Below are positions 8,469-16,700 of a DNA stretch of 26,792 nt, in pieces. Positions within the stretch are counted from its first letter, which is position 1. The number at the start of each line of letters is the position of its first letter. The notes under the pieces are model-generated. The model ran no database searches and had not been told where the DNA came from. It was given only the letters and a program-made list of their open reading frames with translations. The stretch comes from Chrysochromulina tobinii. Lineage: Eukaryota; Haptophyta; Prymnesiales; Chrysochromulinaceae. Location of the stretch: contig JWZX01003280.1 of the NCBI GenBank assembly GCA_001275005.1, forward strand, positions 1-26,792, written 5' to 3'. The translations under genes and the position numbers were made by a program.

Positions 8469-11462
8469 ATGTCGGAGGCGCCCAAGAAGATGAGCAAGAA
8501 GGAGAAGGAGGCTGCCGAGGCAGCCCGTTTGATGGCGGAGCGGCAGAAGGCGGCGGAGGATGCCTTCTCAAAGGCGGACGTCGACGGATCGGGCGCCGTC
8601 GATAAGGAGGAGCTCAAGAAGCTGCTCTGGGGGCTGCTGCAGCATCAAGGACATAAGTGCGACGCCACGATCATCAACGAGTTTGTCGAAAAGGAGTTTG
8701 GGATCGCCGATAAAGACGGCAGCGGCGACGTCGACTTCGACGAATTCATAGAGTACTACAACAAGTTCGTCGACCGACAGACGGGAGGCGAGCTCACCGC
8801 GGCGATCGATGACGCCAAGAAGGCGGCGGCGCTAAAGGCCGAGAAGGCGGCCATCGCCGAGGACGACGGCGTGTACGTGGCGCTGCACACGGTGCTCACG
8901 ATGCTGAAACAGCCTTCGGTGGGCGAGTACAACGGGTTCACGATCCCGTTCAAAATTGGGGACAGCTCGGAGTACTCGAATCCCAAGGCCGAGCACGGCG
9001 CGACCTCGCGCGGGCTCATCCTCGACCTCTCGCGGCGCGCGCAGCGGCTCCTCACGCCGTGGGGCAGCTTCCCAATCGGCTACCGACTCGCCTTCCCGGG
9101 CTACCAGGAGAAGAAGCCGCCCGAGGAGGACGAGGGCGACAAGAAGAAGCGCGGCGCGAAGAAGACGACGCCTTTCCCGCTCATCACGCCCGCGAGCGAC
9201 GGCATCGCTGAGGCCGACAAACAATCGCTCTTTTTTGAACTTGCGAAGTTGCGATTGGACGCTGAGTGCCTGCTCGTGCTGCGCAAGCTGCCCAACCGAT
9301 GCCACTTCCAAGTGGTGGAGGTGCTTGGCGTGAAGCAGCCCAAGGGCGAGGTGGTCGGGATCAGCGACCCCGAGGCGATCAAGAAGCTCTCGGACCGTTG
9401 GCAGGCGCAGCGCAAGAAGAACCCGAAGGACCCGCGGCCCGAGTTGCTCGGCGTAACGCCGCAGGTTGCCTTGAAGTGCTTCGACGACCAGAGTGACCTG
9501 GTGGTGAATCGGCTGCTCGACGAGGCTGGGCGGGTGATGCCCCACGTGGCGGTGCACAAGGAGAAGCTCGACATTTTGAAGAAGAAGAAGGAGGTCGCCT
9601 CGAAGCAGGGGCCGAAGCGCTTCCCCGAAGAGGACCTTCATTTGGCCCTGAAGGCGAAGAGGAACGACCCTACAGAGGCGGCCAAGATGCTCGTCGAGAT
9701 GGCGCGCTGCGAGAACAACACGCTCGACAAGCGCGGCGGCCACTCGACGCGCGCGGGCGTGCGCTACGCGCTGCAGCTGTGCAATTTCGATGAGGAGGCC
9801 GCTCTCTGGTACCTCAAGAATAGCGAGAAGGTGGTGACACCCAAGCTCGAGTACGTCTCTCAGCGGTTGGGGACAGCGAGTGGGCTGGGCTACCCGACCA
9901 AGATGGAGCTCGAGTCGCTCCTCGTGGTCAACCGCGGCGAGGATGGCAAGGTGATGGCCTACCTCAAGCGTGAGTGGAAGATCGCGATCACATTCATGTG
10001 CGAGATCCTCGCCGCAGCCGAGGTTGAGGAGATGCTCACCACCGAGCAGTGCGACACGTTCGCGTTCTCGCGCCCGGCGAACGCGGAGGATTCGATGCAC
10101 GTGGAGGAGCTCTACCTGTCGGACGAGTTCGGGCGCGACAAGGACAAGCTCATACACTTCCTCACGCAAGCAGGTACCGTCATCCGACGCGCCCAGGGGA
10201 CCAAGCCGTCGCGAGCAGAGACGGAGAGGCTGCTGCGAGAGATGAATTCGGAATCGGAGCGCGTGCTCGCGTTTCTGGGCTCGCTCGACACCATGTGCGA
10301 CCTCGCGCCCAAGCAGGGAGGGGCGACGCGTGAGGACTGCGCGCGCCACCTCAGGAACTGTGAGTACGACGAGGCCAACGCTACCGAGCTGCTCAAGACG
10401 ATCTGGAAGCTCGCTAACCCCAAGGAGCCCAAACCGCCGCCAAAGGGTTCGAAGAAGCCGCCGCAGCCGTGGTACAGCCAGGAGTGCAGTGCGCTCTCGA
10501 GCGTGTTCCCGTCGATGTCCGAGTGCGAGTGGGCGCTTCTCGGCACGCGCAAGCAGGACGCCCCCGGCAAGCCACTGATGCTCGACAAGGCCGTCGAGCT
10601 CCTCAAGAAGGTGGACTCGCTCACGGCGGAGTGCAGGGAGGGCAAGTACCCGGGCGTGGTGCGAGAGGACCTCGTGTGGACGCTCGAGCCGCTCGTGAAG
10701 CGCATCGACCTCTCGCTCAACCGCGATGCCAAGAAGCTGCTCACGGGCATCTCCGAACTTCATCAGAAAGGCAAGGAATCTGGCGTGAGCACCGGGCGTG
10801 TCGAGTTGCTCACCGCGTTCGAAAAGTTCAAGTTCGACACGGAAAAGTCGGCCAACTACCTGAATGCGATCGGCACGCTGATGAGCCGCAAGGCCGAGCT
10901 GGGCGTGGTTTCGCGGGAGGAGGTCGAGGCCGATCTCGAGAAGAACGCCCTCGACGACGTCAAGGTCATCAAGATCTTCGAGGAGATCGCGCAGCTCAAG
11001 GCCAAGAGCAGCGAGATCGGCAATGCGAGTCGCGAGGAGATCAAGGCGATGCTCTCGCTGGCGTGGGGCGTCGAAGACCGGGTCACGGTCACGCAGCGCT
11101 GCCTGAGCACCTACCGCAAGCTCATGCAGGACGATACACAGCTCATGTCTCTCTTCGGCAACGGCGTGGGAGAGCCCGAGAGGCAGTACTTGCGGGAGTC
11201 GATCTTGCGCTTCTTGGGCGACGAAGAGGCGTCGCTCGGATACCTCAAGAAGGTGTCCGAGATCTTGGGCAAGGGTGAGGCGCTCGGCTGGCCATCACGC
11301 GAGCTTGTGGTTACCACACTCGATGCGCATAACCTTGACCTTCGCAAGGCGACCGCCGCGATCCGCGAGGAGTACCATCGCGTGCGTGACCTGCAGCTCA
11401 AGGAGGAGTACGCGAAGAATAAGGCCAAGCAGGGAGCGACGGGCGGCACGGCGGCCGAGTGA
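8469..11462 (+). CDS. EF-hand calcium-binding protein with long UBA-like helical repeat array
   Basis: Single-exon gene of 997 aa with an ATG start. The N-terminus is a charged Lys/Glu/Ala helix. Two canonical EF-hands follow: loop 37-48 (D-x-D-x-S-x-A-x-D-x-x-E) and loop 81-92 (D-x-D-x-S-x-D-x-D-x-x-E), both with all calcium ligands, so this pair should bind Ca2+. Residues about 130-320 are a globular region I do not recognise. From about residue 325 to 975 the protein is built of about a dozen diverged repeats of about 40-55 residues, each starting with a Ser/Thr-Arg-Glu-like helix cap, then a Leu-rich helix, an Asn/Asp turn, and a helix ending in a YLK-like motif (for example near 427, 581, 621, 731, 774, 815, 854, 905 and 943). 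The pattern resembles three-helix UBA/CUE-type domains, but that is inference. No signal or membrane segment is seen. It is likely a cytosolic Ca2+-responsive scaffold. Confidence 0.8.
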   Translation: MSEAPKKMSKKEKEAAEAARLMAERQKAAEDAFSKADVDGSGAVDKEELKKLLWGLLQHQGHKCDATIINEFVEKEFGIADKDGSGDVDFDEFIEYYNKFVDRQTGGELTAAIDDAKKAAALKAEKAAIAEDDGVYVALHTVLTMLKQPSVGEYNGFTIPFKIGDSSEYSNPKAEHGATSRGLILDLSRRAQRLLTPWGSFPIGYRLAFPGYQEKKPPEEDEGDKKKRGAKKTTPFPLITPASDGIAEADKQSLFFELAKLRLDAECLLVLRKLPNRCHFQVVEVLGVKQPKGEVVGISDPEAIKKLSDRWQAQRKKNPKDPRPELLGVTPQVALKCFDDQSDLVVNRLLDEAGRVMPHVAVHKEKLDILKKKKEVASKQGPKRFPEEDLHLALKAKRNDPTEAAKMLVEMARCENNTLDKRGGHSTRAGVRYALQLCNFDEEAALWYLKNSEKVVTPKLEYVSQRLGTASGLGYPTKMELESLLVVNRGEDGKVMAYLKREWKIAITFMCEILAAAEVEEMLTTEQCDTFAFSRPANAEDSMHVEELYLSDEFGRDKDKLIHFLTQAGTVIRRAQGTKPSRAETERLLREMNSESERVLAFLGSLDTMCDLAPKQGGATREDCARHLRNCEYDEANATELLKTIWKLANPKEPKPPPKGSKKPPQPWYSQECSALSSVFPSMSECEWALLGTRKQDAPGKPLMLDKAVELLKKVDSLTAECREGKYPGVVREDLVWTLEPLVKRIDLSLNRDAKKLLTGISELHQKGKESGVSTGRVELLTAFEKFKFDTEKSANYLNAIGTLMSRKAELGVVSREEVEADLEKNALDDVKVIKIFEEIAQLKAKSSEIGNASREEIKAMLSLAWGVEDRVTVTQRCLSTYRKLMQDDTQLMSLFGNGVGEPERQYLRESILRFLGDEEASLGYLKKVSEILGKGEALGWPSRELVVTTLDAHNLDLRKATAAIREEYHRVRDLQLKEEYAKNKAKQGATGGTAAE

Positions 11463-11763
11463 GATCGCTCGGTGTCAGGGCGGCGTGACCGCCCCCGGCG
11501 CGACCGGCTATCTCGGTGGTCACCTCATGTATAATTTAGAAAGCGGTCGAGGGTCACCGAGCGAAAGATAAGCTTGAGACGGCACACGCTGCACACGCCG
11601 CACACACACCAGTCGAGTGACAAACACTCGACTCGAGGACTCCTGCAACGCTTAGCGGCCGCCGTCGCTGTTTTTTTTACTATTTCCAACTCCGCCCGGA
11701 CGGAACGGGTCTCTGCCGCAAACTCCGCAGCCGCAATGCAGGCGCTCGAAATCCGCTGATGTC
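11463..11763. other. Convergent 3' intergenic region
   Basis: Lies between the stop codon of the EF-hand gene (+) and that of the ADAL-like gene (-), so it should hold both 3' UTRs. It contains a small AT-rich patch (TGTATAATTTAGAAA near 11527), a CA-rich run (about 11582-11612) and a T8 run at about 11671. No open frame there looks like a gene. Confidence 0.4.
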
Positions 11764-12963
11764 TCACTCGTCGAAGCCTCCAGCGTGGAATCGCGCGAGG
11801 GCTGCCGCGCACGCGTCTTCAAAGCGGCGACGTAGACGATCCATCGCTGCCATGTCGGGATCGAAAGCGTGGGCGAGGGGCGCCTGCGCGAGCTGCGCGA
11901 TCTCCTCAACGCTCAGATGGCACGCCATGGCGGCAAGTGCGAGCTCCCGCGACGAGGTCGTGTCGAAGACGGTCGAGTCGTCGGTTGAGATCGAGACGGG
12001 GTAACCCTCTGCTAGCCACGTGGTCAGCGTGGGGTGCGACTCGAGCTCATTCAGTTGCAACGTCTTGAGGTTGGAGGTAGGGCACAGCTCAATCGGGATC
12101 GGACGCTCACGGAGGCGCTTCAGGTCGTGCGTAGAGAGGAGAAGCGCGTGGCCGAGCCGCTCCGGCCTGAAGTCGATCACCGCGGCCGTGTCCTCTGGAG
12201 CGTTCACCTCACCCACGTGCACAGCCACCCGTAGGCCCGCGAGCCGTGCCGCCTCAAAAGCCTCCCGAAAGTGCTCAAAACTGCTCCGGGTCGGGTTGCC
12301 CGAGAAATCGACGCCCACGATGCAACCGAGCTCGGCACGCAGCCGTGTGGCCAGCTGCACCGTCACCATGGCTTTCGCCGTGTCGCCCGATCGGTCCACC
12401 GACAGCAGCAGCCGCACCGTCATCGGCCAGCTGATCCCCTGCGCGACTTGTTCGGCTTCGAAGCTGGCCACCTCAGCCAGAAGCGCGCGCACGTATCCCT
12501 CGACGTCCGCGTCTGCCAACGTTCGCGGGGTCGTACGCAGCTCCAGGTACTTGACGCCGTCCGCCGCAAAGTCCGACAGCACCTCGCGGGTGATGCGGCG
12601 CACAGCGGCCAGCGTCGTCACAGTCTTGTGAATGGCGCCAAAGATGGCGAAGCACGCATCGAGGGAGCGGTCATTCTGCCCAACCTCGCTGGTATTCCGG
12701 AGCTCAGCCTTGTCGACCCCTGGGGGAGCGAGCTCTCTGACGGTGTCCAGTCGAGCACAGCCGTGCAGATGAGCATGCAGCTCCGCTTTGGGCAGTGCAG
12801 CACAGAAGCGATGGATGGCACCCATAGATACTCGTCTGGCCCCCATCCATAAAAATCTGTTTCTCGTCTGCCTCGCGCGGTGTTGACGTACGGCCTCAGC
12901 GACCGCGCACATGATCCCCACGCCGAGGAGCGTCAGCCAAGCACGGCTTGTCACTCCCAACAT
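11764..12963 (-). CDS. ADAL: Adenosine deaminase-like enzyme (N6-methyl-AMP deaminase type)
   Basis: 399-aa protein whose closest match by motif order is ADAL/MAPDA, which deaminates N6-methyl-AMP to IMP and so clears modified nucleotides released from RNA. Visible metal and catalytic residues of the amidohydrolase barrel are all present: H63 and H65 (ELHAHLHG), H249 and E252 (HVGE), H272 (ERLGHA) and D328-D329 (STDD). Other ADAL-like strings are DGVKYLELRTTPR and IELCPTSNLKT. The family is usually about 350 aa; the extra length is an N-terminal hydrophobic stretch (about residues 5-24) followed by Arg-rich sequence. This is either a membrane/organelle-targeting extension or a sign that translation starts at a later Met (41 or 47). 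The substrate call is inferred from family similarity; classical adenosine deaminase is the main alternative. Its 5' end is divergent from the Skp1/LRR gene. Confidence 0.88.
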   Translation of the reverse strand: MLGVTSRAWLTLLGVGIMCAVAEAVRQHRARQTRNRFLWMGARRVSMGAIHRFCAALPKAELHAHLHGCARLDTVRELAPPGVDKAELRNTSEVGQNDRSLDACFAIFGAIHKTVTTLAAVRRITREVLSDFAADGVKYLELRTTPRTLADADVEGYVRALLAEVASFEAEQVAQGISWPMTVRLLLSVDRSGDTAKAMVTVQLATRLRAELGCIVGVDFSGNPTRSSFEHFREAFEAARLAGLRVAVHVGEVNAPEDTAAVIDFRPERLGHALLLSTHDLKRLRERPIPIELCPTSNLKTLQLNELESHPTLTTWLAEGYPVSISTDDSTVFDTTSSRELALAAMACHLSVEEIAQLAQAPLAHAFDPDMAAMDRLRRRFEDACAAALARFHAGGFDE

Positions 12964-13426
12964 TCAGGCGCGGCACGCTGCAGGCACTGTGTGAAATGAC
13001 AACGATGAAACGTTTCGAATATGGCTGGGGAATGGGGGTTCCCTCGAGCTAGTGGAAACTGCATCCGTGGTCGCCTGTCCAGTACAGTACCGGTACTGTT
13101 TGGATGGTTGTGAGGTTCGTCTGTGTGGTCCGTGTGCCTTTGTGCGCCCGCGTGTCCCGTGTGTCCCGTGTGTTAGAAGTCACACAGACACACATTCACA
13201 CGGGTGTCCCGGCTCCCCCCGGTGTCTTTTTACCGGTACTGTACGCCTCGCCTCTCCACAGAGGAAAAAGGGGATTCACAGCCAATGTTTTTAGAATTCG
13301 ACACCCAAGACACCGGACCGGCGTACATACGGATGCGGTTATGCGGTTAACACAGCTCGGACCCCTGGACCCCCTATTATCACAGCCATACTCACGGCAA
13401 ATTCCAGCCATGTTCCGGTCCACAAG
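12964..13426. promoter_or_regulatory. Divergent intergenic region with palindromes (ADAL / Skp1-LRR gene)
   Basis: 463 bp lie between two start codons that face apart. It holds a perfect 16-bp palindrome at 13084-13099, a second related palindromic site at 13231-13244, tandem CCCGTGTGT units at 13156-13172, and a CACACGGG inverted partner at 13197-13204. A six-codon uORF overlaps the downstream ATG. These are seen directly; regulatory function is inferred. Confidence 0.45.
13084..13099. promoter_or_regulatory. Perfect 16-bp palindrome, candidate dimer-binding site
   Basis: ACAGTACCGGTACTGT reads the same on both strands. A related site, TACCGGTACTGTAC, lies 132 bp further on at 13231-13244. 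Both are in the divergent upstream region, about 340 and 190 bp before the Skp1/LRR start codon. A symmetric site of this size is typical of a dimeric transcription factor target, but no factor can be named. Confidence 0.4.
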
Positions 13427-13430
13427 ATGA
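13410..13430 (+). other. uORF of six codons overlapping the main start (ATGA)
   Basis: An ATG at 13410 opens a six-codon frame whose TGA stop at 13428-13430 shares bases with the main ATG at 13427 (ATGA). If included in the transcript, ribosomes would reach the main start only by leaky scanning or reinitiation. Whether the mRNA starts upstream of it is not known. Confidence 0.4.
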
Positions 13431-15898
13431 GCCTCTCGGGCAAGACGATCGTCGCTAGATCGCCGGCCGAGGAGCAGGAAGAGGCGCCCGCGGCGAAGAA
13501 GGCCACACGTGATGACGAGCCGATCCGCGTGCGAGCGCGAGACGGAGAGGAGGTCACGATGTCGCGCGAGGTGGCTCGACTCGCGGGTCATTTGAAGGAT
13601 CTCATGGACGATGCCAGCGCCGAGGACGGCGTGTATCCGGTGCCCATTGTCACAGCCTCGACGCTTCGCGCGCTGGTTCGCATGTCGGAGATCGCGCGTA
13701 GCGACCCTGGTGTGCATCGAATGGAGCCATGCCAAAACAAGTCGTTTGAGGAGCTCCGGAGCGAGGCCGAGGGTTACGCCAGCAATCCATTGTTGCCGAG
13801 CTCTGACGAGTATTCGCTGTTGCAGCTCATCATGGAACACGTCGAGGGCGCCCTGTTTCTGGATGCCCCTATGCTGCTCAAGCACAATCAGTCTGTCATC
13901 GCTTCCCGGGTCAACGGCATGAATGCTGACGAGCTCCGTGCGCTGCTAGGCGCGGGAAGCGACTTTGACGGCACCGAGCTCGAGGCGGCACTCGCCGAGT
14001 CGGCGTTTCTTCCAGAAGGCTACGAGGCGCCGCAGCAGCTCGGCGCGGCCAGCTCCACGGCACCACTCGCACCTCTGCGGCAGCCCTCGCTCTCGGGGGT
14101 GCCAGCCACTACGGATGCCTGGGAGGCTGCTCTGGGAATGGTGGACGTGGCCACGCTGTGCGAGCTCAAGGGCGTGAATCGTTCTTGGCGTGCGCTGTCA
14201 CGGCGTGTCCTCTGCTCGCGCCTGTGCCGCGGCCGCGGGCAGCCGGCACCCACAAATCTGGAAGAGATCACCGACCTGGACGTTGAGCTGCTCATCGAGG
14301 CCGGCCGTCCCGGGGACACGGCCCTTGCGGGGCAGATGCTGCCAGGGCTGGCGCGCCTCCATGGCTACGGCTTTGTGGTGGACGTGGCGAACGTACGGGC
14401 CGCGAATCTGGGCGTCCAGAAAGCAAATTCTTTTGGTGGCGGCTTTGCTGACGCTCCGCCGCCGCCGCCTTCGTTGCTTCGTGGTACTGCTAAGGCTGCT
14501 CTGGACAGCTGCATCTCAGGCGAGGGAGAGGCACCGTTGAAGCTGACGATCGCAGCCGTCGCCTGTGCGGGCTCAGGTGTGGTATGCGGCATTCCGGTGC
14601 AGCACATGCGGGAGGACACCATGACGGAGTTGGACTTGCGCAATAAGGGGCTCCAAGGGCCTGCGGCCATGCTCATTTCCTCTCTCATTCCTGCCACGGG
14701 CGGGCTGACCAAAATATCACTCGCCGAAAACAAGTTGGGGGAGGAGGGCACCAAGGCCATCTGCGAGGCACTAGAACAGAACAAGACGCTCAAGGAGCTT
14801 GACATCAGTGGCAGCTTTCATGGTAAAAGCGACAACATCGGAGGGGCAGCAGGAGTCAAGCACGTGGCCAAGATGCTTGGCGTCAATGGCGGGCTGACGA
14901 GCATCAACCTGTCCAAAAATCATCTCACCAACTACGGCACGGACATGACGGGCGTCAAGGAGCTCGCCGCCGCTCTTGGCGTCAACGGCGGGCTGACGAG
15001 CATCGACCTCTCCAACAACCGGCTCTGTGGCGTCTGGACTGACTACAGCGGCCAACATGGCACCTACACTGCAGAGGGCATCACTGCAATCGCCGACGCC
15101 ATGCGCGTTAATGGCGCACTGACGAGCATCTCCCTCGCAAACAACATGATCTCTGGCATTGGAGGACAGTACTCAGATGGAAGTGGAGAACTAAGAGGTG
15201 CCTTCAGCATCGAAGGCATTGCGGCCCTCGCAGATGCTCTCTCAAAGAGCATGACGCTTCGGTCAGTGGACTTATCCAACAACTCTCTAGCTGGAGTAAA
15301 CCGTTCAGGTCATGGAACCTTTCGTCCCGAAGGCATCAATTTGATCGCCGATGCCATCCGCGTTAATGGCGCGCTGACGATGGCCAACTTTCTGGGCAAT
15401 CAGCTTGATGCGGAATCCGCCAAGATGCTCGCTGAGGTCGCGAAGCAGAAGGGGATCTCGCTCTGCGGCATCCAGCGCGACCAGACCATCGCTGACTTCC
15501 GCTACAAGAGACTCGAGCCGCCCGATGCGATCCTGCTGGCGTCGGACCTGTCACAGGCTGTTGTCACAGGCGGGTTGACAAGCATCAACCTGTCCGGAAA
15601 TCGCCTCACCAACTACGGCACGGACATGACGGGCATCAAGGAGCTTGCCGCCGCTCTTGGCGTCAACGGCGGGCTGACGAAAATTGAGTAAGTTGGCCCC
15701 AGTTTCGAACTCCCCTGTGCATACCCTGTGCATACCTGCTATCCAGCTACCCGGCTAACGCTTCGCAAAGCGATTGATCATCCATCTACCCTTGTGCCGC
15801 GCAGTCTTCGTCACAACGATCTCGAAGAGGAAGGGGAGGCCTCGATTCGTAACGCAGTGCAAGGAAAGGCCGGCTTCCAATTGGAATTGCAACTGTGA
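13427..15898 (+). CDS. Skp1-like / F-box-like / leucine-rich-repeat fusion, two exons
   Basis: Exon 1 is 13427-15687 and exon 2 is 15805-15898; splicing yields 784 aa. Residues about 31-95 resemble the Skp1 BTB/POZ fold (IRVRARDGEEVTMS, then PVPIVTASTLRALVRM), and about 130-195 resemble the Skp1 C-terminal region (GMNADELRALLG) that in Skp1 docks F-box proteins. Residues about 231-267 look like the second half of an F-box (VATLCELKGVNRSWRALSRR). From about 398 onward come leucine-rich repeats with the signature VNGGLTSI.LS.N, continuing across the intron into exon 2 (LRHNDLEEEG). In SCF ubiquitin ligases Skp1 and the F-box-LRR receptor are separate proteins; here both halves appear in one chain. 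It may be a self-contained substrate receptor for a cullin. The LRR and Skp1 calls are good, the F-box call is weaker. No signal peptide or TM segment is seen. Confidence 0.8.
14889..15681 (+). repeat. Near-identical duplicated LRR modules
   Basis: DNA at about 14889-15000 and 15570-15681 is nearly the same; the 76-bp cores 14924-14999 and 15605-15680 differ at only about two to three bases. The encoded peptides share TNYGTDMTG and KELAAALGVNGGLT. The intervening LRRs are much more diverged, so this pair is recent or is kept alike by gene conversion. Confidence 0.8.
15688..15804 (+). other. 117-bp intron in the Skp1/LRR gene
   Basis: The donor is GA|GTAAGT and the acceptor is GCGCAG|T. Splicing completes an Asp codon and continues the LRR consensus (KIDLRHNDL), whereas reading through stops immediately at the TAA inside GTAAGT. 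The intron contains a short tandem duplication, CCTGTGCATAC repeated at about 15715-15736. Confidence 0.85.
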
Positions 15899-16264
15899 GA
15901 TGTGTGTGCCATTGCATTAAGCTTGAAGCGGCACTCGCACGGAGCGAACTAGAAGTGTCGGTAGCGAGCACAGTAACGATGCTTGAAGTCGGGGATCACC
16001 GTGTCAGGTCGGGTCCTACTATAAAATTTAACGCGAAATCCGAAACAATCGAATCAACATGACGAACCGCGTCGAAGCCGGTCGGACGACGCCCGCAATC
16101 CGCGTCGAATTACAACCAATGGCTGGTGAATTCAACGACTCTTGAAGCACCGCGCGGAATGCCTGAATTGGCGTCTCTACGAACCTGCCCGGACATGCCC
16201 TGATCCAGTTCTCAAGACGTGATTGCAGACGAGAGGACAGACCTGAGGACAGACCATATGGCGC
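15899..16264. other. Downstream region of the Skp1/LRR gene
   Basis: This stretch is lower in GC than its surroundings and has no coding frame that I trust. It holds an AT-rich motif at about 16019-16046 that resembles the one near 4982-5008, and a tandem 12-mer (GAGGACAGACCT, then GAGGACAGACCA) at about 16233-16256. Confidence 0.4.
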
Positions 16265-16700
16265 TCAGGAGACACCCTCGCTGGGTGCGCGCCTATCGGC
16301 TATAGGCACCAGCAAAAACATCAGCGAGTCGCCAAAGAGCCAGAATGATGCTGAATACGCGTAGCGCGTTGAGAAGCCATTCGCGAGAGTGGTTCCGACC
16401 GCCTGCATGTCCGAGAGCTCCGAGAGTGGCATGCCTTGGAGAAAGGCTGAAGCAGCGGTGAGAAAGAGCGCGGCCAGCACTGGCAGCAAGGAGCATTGGT
16501 TGACGAGCGACTTGAGTACGGAATCGAGCAGCGGGATAGGTGAGAACTCGGTATGACTCAAGAGCCCGAGCCATACGTGCGCCTCGCACGCAGCCGAACA
16601 CCTCGCCTGACAGAGGGAGCCGAACGAGAGGCGAACTGCGCCAGTTCTGGGCGACAGTGTGAGGCTCACTCCGGAGTATCTGACCTCTCTGACACACGCT
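16265..16700 (-). CDS. Orphan C-terminal fragment of a membrane protein (hypothetical)
   Basis: The minus-strand frame here encodes two hydrophobic stretches (around LLPVLAALFLTAASAFL and FWLFGDSLMFLLVPI) and ends at a TGA at 16265. Its codons favour G/C in third position, as the neighbouring genes do, which argues against chance. The frame has no good start: its first available initiation codon lies inside the 3' end of the glutathione reductase gene on the same strand, and the first internal Met is at about 16440, after one hydrophobic segment. It may be a decayed gene, a last exon whose upstream exons lie elsewhere, or a shadow. I do not recognise a family. Confidence 0.25.

Noticed and set aside
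8832-10763. 643-codon open frame antisense to the EF-hand gene
   Set aside because: It mirrors the opposite-strand codons, is Leu/Arg/His/Glu-rich, and has no domain; in DNA with very high third-position GC long antisense frames are expected.
13156-13204. CCCGTGTG repeat with CACACGGG as a possible hairpin RNA
   Set aside because: Arms are only 8 bp with a loop of about 24 bp or more and sit in simple GT/CA-rich sequence; too weak to call.
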